DNA of 8,978 nt from contig CADBLN010000120.1 of assembly GCA_902795525.1 (NCBI GenBank), positions 1 through 8,978 of the forward strand. The letters run 5' to 3'. Positions 7,114-8,978 of this stretch are shown here, piece by piece. Within the stretch, counting starts at the first letter, position 1; every line of letters starts with the position of its first letter. This stretch comes from an uncultured Erysipelotrichaceae bacterium (GTDB lineage Bacteria > Bacillota_I > Bacilli_A > Erysipelotrichales > Erysipelotrichaceae). The notes under the pieces were generated by a model that saw only the letters and a list, made by a program, of their open reading frames with translations, had not been told where the DNA came from and ran no database searches. The position numbers and the translations under genes were made by a program.

Positions 7114-7434
7114 CTATTTTTTGTATAACACGAAGTTCTGATTACCAGTGTTTTGCATCGCATCGATAATCAATTCTTGATTTAGCTCAACCAGTTGATT
7201 TAACTGTTTGAATAAGACTTCTTTAAAACTAGGATGGGTTATCCCCATGACGTATGTTTCATTGCACATATCAAAAACTAGAAAGACCTTATCGTTCATA
7301 AGTCTTTCTTCAGTAGTTAAAATGGATATTTGATTAATCTCCTTGAAGTTGTACACCAACATCTCATCACCAAAATCAACAAAGATTTTATCATTATAAA
7401 CTACTACATTATTGTTCTTATTAATGTGTATCAT
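7114..7434 (-). CDS. Small protein of unknown function, first gene of the redox operon
   Basis: I do not recognise this 106-residue protein. The composition suggests a small folded domain: residues 8-50 look like short beta strands (VVVYNDKIFVDFG, then MLVYNF), and 60-100 carry a strand (DKVFLVFDM) followed by a helix (FKEVLFKQLNQLVELNQEL). There is no signal peptide or transmembrane segment, and a single Cys57 argues against a metal cluster. The ATG at 7434 has AGGTAGGA 6 nt upstream, and the gene stops 9 nt before the dehydrogenase, with its TAG forming part of that gene's ribosome site. As the promoter-proximal gene of the operon it could be an accessory, sensor or assembly factor. Those roles are guesses from position only. 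The reading frame and signals make it a real gene. Confidence 0.8.
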   Translation of the reverse strand: MIHINKNNNVVVYNDKIFVDFGDEMLVYNFKEINQISILTTEERLMNDKVFLVFDMCNETYVMGITHPSFKEVLFKQLNQLVELNQELIIDAMQNTGNQNFVLYKK

Positions 7435-7449
7435 AAGACATCCTACCTG

Positions 7450-7478
7450 TTGAAATAATTATATCATATTGTTATAGT
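7450..7478 (+). promoter_or_regulatory. Promoter of the COG2426 membrane protein gene
   Basis: TTGAAA (7450-7455) and TATAGT (7473-7478) are spaced by exactly 17 nt. The predicted start of transcription is about 15 nt before the ATG at 7501, leaving room for GGAG (7488-7491). This promoter overlaps the opposing one at 7458-7466. Confidence 0.75.
7458..7466 (-). promoter_or_regulatory. Extended -10 promoter of the six-gene operon
   Basis: On the minus strand the sequence reads TGATATAAT (7466-7458): a TGn extension next to a perfect TATAAT. The region at the -35 distance (7481-7486, ACTCAT) is poor, which the extended -10 would compensate. Transcription would begin near 7451, just ahead of the AGGTAGGA site of the first gene, so the leader is very short. 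Confidence 0.6.
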
Positions 7479-7500
7479 TAATGAGTTGGAGATATAAGAT

Positions 7501-7995
7501 ATGGCACAGACGATATTTAACTTTTTTGCACATCTAGGTAATGAAGTTGCCTTGTTCATAATATCAATGATTCCTCTTATTGAAGAAAGAGGAGCTATTA
7601 TCTTTGGAGCTGCCAAGGGGATGGAATGGTTTAAGGTCTTGCCAATTTGTGTTTTAGCAAATATGTTGCCTGTACCTTTTCTGCTCATTTTTGGCATGAA
7701 GATTGTTCAATGGCTAAAAACAACAAAAACTTTTGGCTCATTCTTTACCAAGTATGAACAAAAGCTCCAAGCAAAATCAGAAAGTATCGAAAAGTATGGA
7801 TTCTTTGCCTTAACAGTGTTTACTGCCTTCCCAATTCCAGGAACTGGAGCATGGTCAGGTTCATTGGTATCAACAATTCTAGGCTTTAACTTCAAAAAAG
7901 GCCTGTTAAGTATATTCATAGGTGTATGTATCTGCGGTATCATCATGACACTAGCATGTTATGGTGCTATTGGCTTCTTAAAGATTTTCATTTAG
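7501..7995 (+). CDS. COG2426 small multidrug-export-like membrane protein (Sm_multidrug_ex family)
   Basis: The 164-residue protein is hydrophobic, with about four membrane-associated stretches near residues 15-40, 44-72, 99-129 and 134-162. It carries the family signature PLIEERGA (25-32) and FPIPGTGAWSGSL (110-122), whose acidic loop and Pro-Gly turn resemble the half-inserted loops of DedA-type proteins. The family name, small multidrug export protein, comes from old annotation; the actual substrate is not established. Length is normal and the product appears complete. The ATG has GGAG 9 nt upstream. The gene is divergent from the redox operon and shares its promoter region, and ends in a strong hairpin terminator, so it is transcribed alone. 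Family assignment is firm, function uncertain. Confidence 0.92.
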   Translation: MAQTIFNFFAHLGNEVALFIISMIPLIEERGAIIFGAAKGMEWFKVLPICVLANMLPVPFLLIFGMKIVQWLKTTKTFGSFFTKYEQKLQAKSESIEKYGFFALTVFTAFPIPGTGAWSGSLVSTILGFNFKKGLLSIFIGVCICGIIMTLACYGAIGFLKIFI

Positions 7996-8004
7996 ACATA
8001 TTAC

Positions 8005-8045
8005 AAAAAAACACAAAGAGCTGTTACCAGTTCTTTGTTTTATCT
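8005..8045. terminator. Bidirectional intrinsic terminator
   Basis: ACAAAGAGCTG (8013-8023) pairs with CAGTTCTTTGT (8028-8038) around a TTAC loop, 11 bp with one G-T wobble. On the plus strand TTTT follows (8038-8041), ending the COG2426 gene. On the minus strand GTTTTTTT follows (8012-8005), so the same hairpin can stop transcription coming from mazEF, about 200 nt away. Confidence 0.85.
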
Positions 8046-8238
8046 TTCAATGCTTAAAGTACATAAACATGTGGAAAAAGTGCTAACGCAAGGTGTTCTT
8101 CCAATCTTCAGGAAGGATGCAAATTATTAAAACAGTAATACTAAAAAGGTAGAGTATTTTATCCATTTGCACGTCTTAATTCGTTTTTATTTTCCGCCAT
8201 TTCTTAATGTACCCAAATTCCCTTAATATTACTTCTCT

Positions 8239-8565
8239 CTATAAATCTAGGCAACTCTTAACAATACCAACAATTCTTTTAAGAAAAGCTTTTGGAACAC
8301 TTTCAACACAACTGTAGCCTCTAGCGTTTATATCAAATGTCCTAACGTGTTGGCACAGCACTTTACCATCTGTATTCAGATCTTCAGGCAAATCAACATG
8401 ATAAGGAAAATCATTAGCATGTGATATAGGACACACCATAATAAGTCCACCACAAACACCATTAAAATCATTTGAGCTGATAACTAATGCCGGTCTTCTC
8501 TTGCCTTGTTCATGTCCTACAACAGGGTTAAAATCAATTAGTATGATATCGCCTTGTTTTACCAT
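8239..8565 (-). CDS. mazF: MazF/PemK-family endoribonuclease toxin
   Basis: This is the toxin of a type II toxin-antitoxin pair. MazF enzymes cut single-stranded mRNA at short sequences and are inhibited by MazE. The 108-residue product has the family pattern: GDIILIDFNPVVGHEQG (5-21), RRPALVIS (23-30) with Arg24 at the catalytic position, VCPIS (44-48), and DGKVLCQHVRTFD (66-78). At residue 48 Ser replaces the catalytic Thr seen in Bacillus MazF, a conservative change that may still be active. Length is normal and no damage is visible. The start ATG overlaps the antitoxin stop by 7 nt (ATGGTAA), with only a weak AAAGAG immediately before it. Translation therefore probably depends on the antitoxin gene, which favours antitoxin excess. 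Cleavage specificity cannot be read from sequence. Confidence 0.93.
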   Translation of the reverse strand: MVKQGDIILIDFNPVVGHEQGKRRPALVISSNDFNGVCGGLIMVCPISHANDFPYHVDLPEDLNTDGKVLCQHVRTFDINARGYSCVESVPKAFLKRIVGIVKSCLDL

Positions 8566-8816
8566 ATCTCTTTACCAACAGGTACTTCATCACCCCAAAC
8601 AAATTCTCCACCTTCGTATGCTCCACCTGTCCAACCGTCAAAAAGACTCTTAAAAGTAATCACCTCTTCATCTTTTGCTTTAGAAATAACAATTTCTTTA
8701 TTTTCAGTTAAGGTGATGTTGACTTTGTCATTAACACTTAAACCAACCATCTCAAGAACTTCTTTTGATAATCTAATTCCTTGGGAGTTTCCCCATTTAA
8801 CTATATTCGCATCCAT
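8559..8816 (-). CDS. mazE: MazE-family antitoxin (AbrB-like DNA-binding domain)
   Basis: The 85-residue antitoxin has an N-terminal SpoVT/AbrB swapped-hairpin domain: VKWGNSQGIRLSKEV (6-20), then GLSVNDKVNITL (25-36). This domain dimerises and binds DNA. The C-terminal half is acidic and aromatic (DGWTGGAYEGG), ending in WGDEVPVGKEIW, very like the tail of Escherichia coli MazE that wraps along the toxin. Both functional parts are therefore intact. The ATG at 8816 has GAGGTG 7 nt upstream, and a strong promoter with an inverted repeat lies just above, consistent with self-repression by MazE or MazEF. The gene overlaps mazF by 7 nt. Assignment is firm from both domains and gene order. Confidence 0.93.
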   Translation of the reverse strand: MDANIVKWGNSQGIRLSKEVLEMVGLSVNDKVNITLTENKEIVISKAKDEEVITFKSLFDGWTGGAYEGGEFVWGDEVPVGKEIW

Positions 8817-8836
8817 AAATTAACACCTCTATCTAA

Positions 8837-8865
8837 AGTATATACAATGTGTATCCATTAGTCAA
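8837..8865 (-). promoter_or_regulatory. Promoter of mazEF
   Basis: On the minus strand, TTGACT (8865-8860) and TATACT (8842-8837), each one mismatch from consensus, are spaced by exactly 17 nt. The start would be near 8830, immediately ahead of the GAGGTG site, giving a short leader. The -35 lies just 8 nt beyond the stop codon of the upstream gene. Confidence 0.8.
8842..8854. promoter_or_regulatory. Candidate MazE/MazEF operator
   Basis: ATACA-n3-TGTAT, a perfect 5 bp inverted repeat with a 3 nt centre, lies inside the mazEF promoter spacer and touches the -10 box. AbrB-type antitoxins commonly repress their own promoter through such sites. The link to MazE is inference from position. Confidence 0.45.
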
Positions 8866-8872
8866 TGTTAGA

Positions 8873-8978
8873 TTAACACCCTTGTCTTTCTTCGTAATGG
8901 CCTTGTTCAGGAACAGTAACCGTTTCCCAATGTCCTACTTCTTCAACAGCAGGTGTAATTATAATTGTTTCATAGTGT
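8873..8978 (-). CDS. C-terminus of a His-aromatic-Glu repeat protein, cut by the window edge
   Basis: Only the last 34 residues are visible, ending in a Cys before TAA. They contain three similar units beginning HYET, GHWET and GHYEE, at visible positions 1, 16 and 27, each followed by a short Val/Thr/Pro stretch. Such tandem GHYE-type units occur in uncharacterised repeat proteins of gut Firmicutes, sometimes alternating with Cys pairs; that comparison is from memory, and no function is implied. The frame is open to the edge, with no start codon in view, so most of the gene lies to the right. No terminator is visible before the mazEF promoter, so read-through into mazEF is possible. Confidence 0.6.
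   Translation of the reverse strand, partial: HYETIIITPAVEEVGHWETVTVPEQGHYEERQGC

Noticed and set aside
7464..7946. Two minus-strand frames opposite the COG2426 gene
   Set aside because: The plus-strand product has clear family motifs, a promoter and a ribosome site; the minus-strand frames have none.
8096..8117. Hairpin TTCTTCC/GGAAGGA downstream of mazF as a terminator
   Set aside because: Eight-base loop, a wobble pair and no T tract on either strand; the hairpin at 8013-8038 is far better.
8554..8823. Plus-strand frame of 89 codons opposite mazE
   Set aside because: It is the complement of an antitoxin with both domains recognisable; the Ser/Pro/Thr-rich product is typical of antisense reading.
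8819..8880. Direct repeat ATTAACACC on both sides of the mazEF promoter, considered as an insertion footprint
   Set aside because: Nine bases only; one copy is the mazE ribosome site and the other the stop codon region of the upstream gene, so coincidence is likely.

Overview
The window looks like chromosomal DNA from a low-GC, Gram-positive (Firmicutes-type) bacterium. It is AT-rich, has AGGAGG-like ribosome binding sites and TTGnnn/TATAAT-like promoters, and carries an RNA polymerase delta subunit gene, which is a Firmicutes marker. TGA is used as a stop codon (gene ending at 2866), so the mycoplasma code does not apply. The short delta subunit and the His-Tyr/Trp-Glu repeat protein at the right edge would fit an Erysipelotrichia-like genome. 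That placement is inference, not something the sequence proves.

Left part (1-2211): the 3' portion of prmC (release-factor glutamine methyltransferase) runs on the plus strand and meets a minus-strand lipoprotein gene tail to tail with a 12 bp overlap. Behind the lipoprotein lies rpoE (delta subunit), with a clear promoter and a hairpin terminator that begins inside its stop codon. A roughly 260 bp AT-rich gap with no recognisable gene separates rpoE from the next unit.

Centre (2212-7434): six minus-strand genes are packed with gaps of 9, 1, 0, 8 and 30 nt and probably form one operon. In transcription order they are: an unrecognised 106-residue protein; a COG0579/GlpO-type FAD dehydrogenase with a C-terminal BFD-like [2Fe-2S] domain; an FAD/NAD(P)-dependent oxidoreductase; a four-cysteine DUF1667 protein; an HD-domain dNTP triphosphohydrolase-like protein (YwfO/SAMHD1 superfamily); and a membrane-anchored SanA/YdcF-type DUF218 protein. 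The middle three form the redox module often annotated as an anaerobic glycerol-3-phosphate dehydrogenase. The other three may be functionally linked or may only share the transcript.

Right part (7435-8978): overlapping divergent promoters drive the operon leftward and a COG2426 small membrane transporter-like gene rightward. That gene ends at a hairpin that could terminate transcription in both directions. Beyond it is a mazEF toxin-antitoxin pair on the minus strand, with a strong promoter carrying an inverted repeat that could be its own operator. The window ends in the C-terminus of a repeat protein of unknown function. No tRNA, rRNA, CRISPR array, insertion sequence or phage gene was seen.
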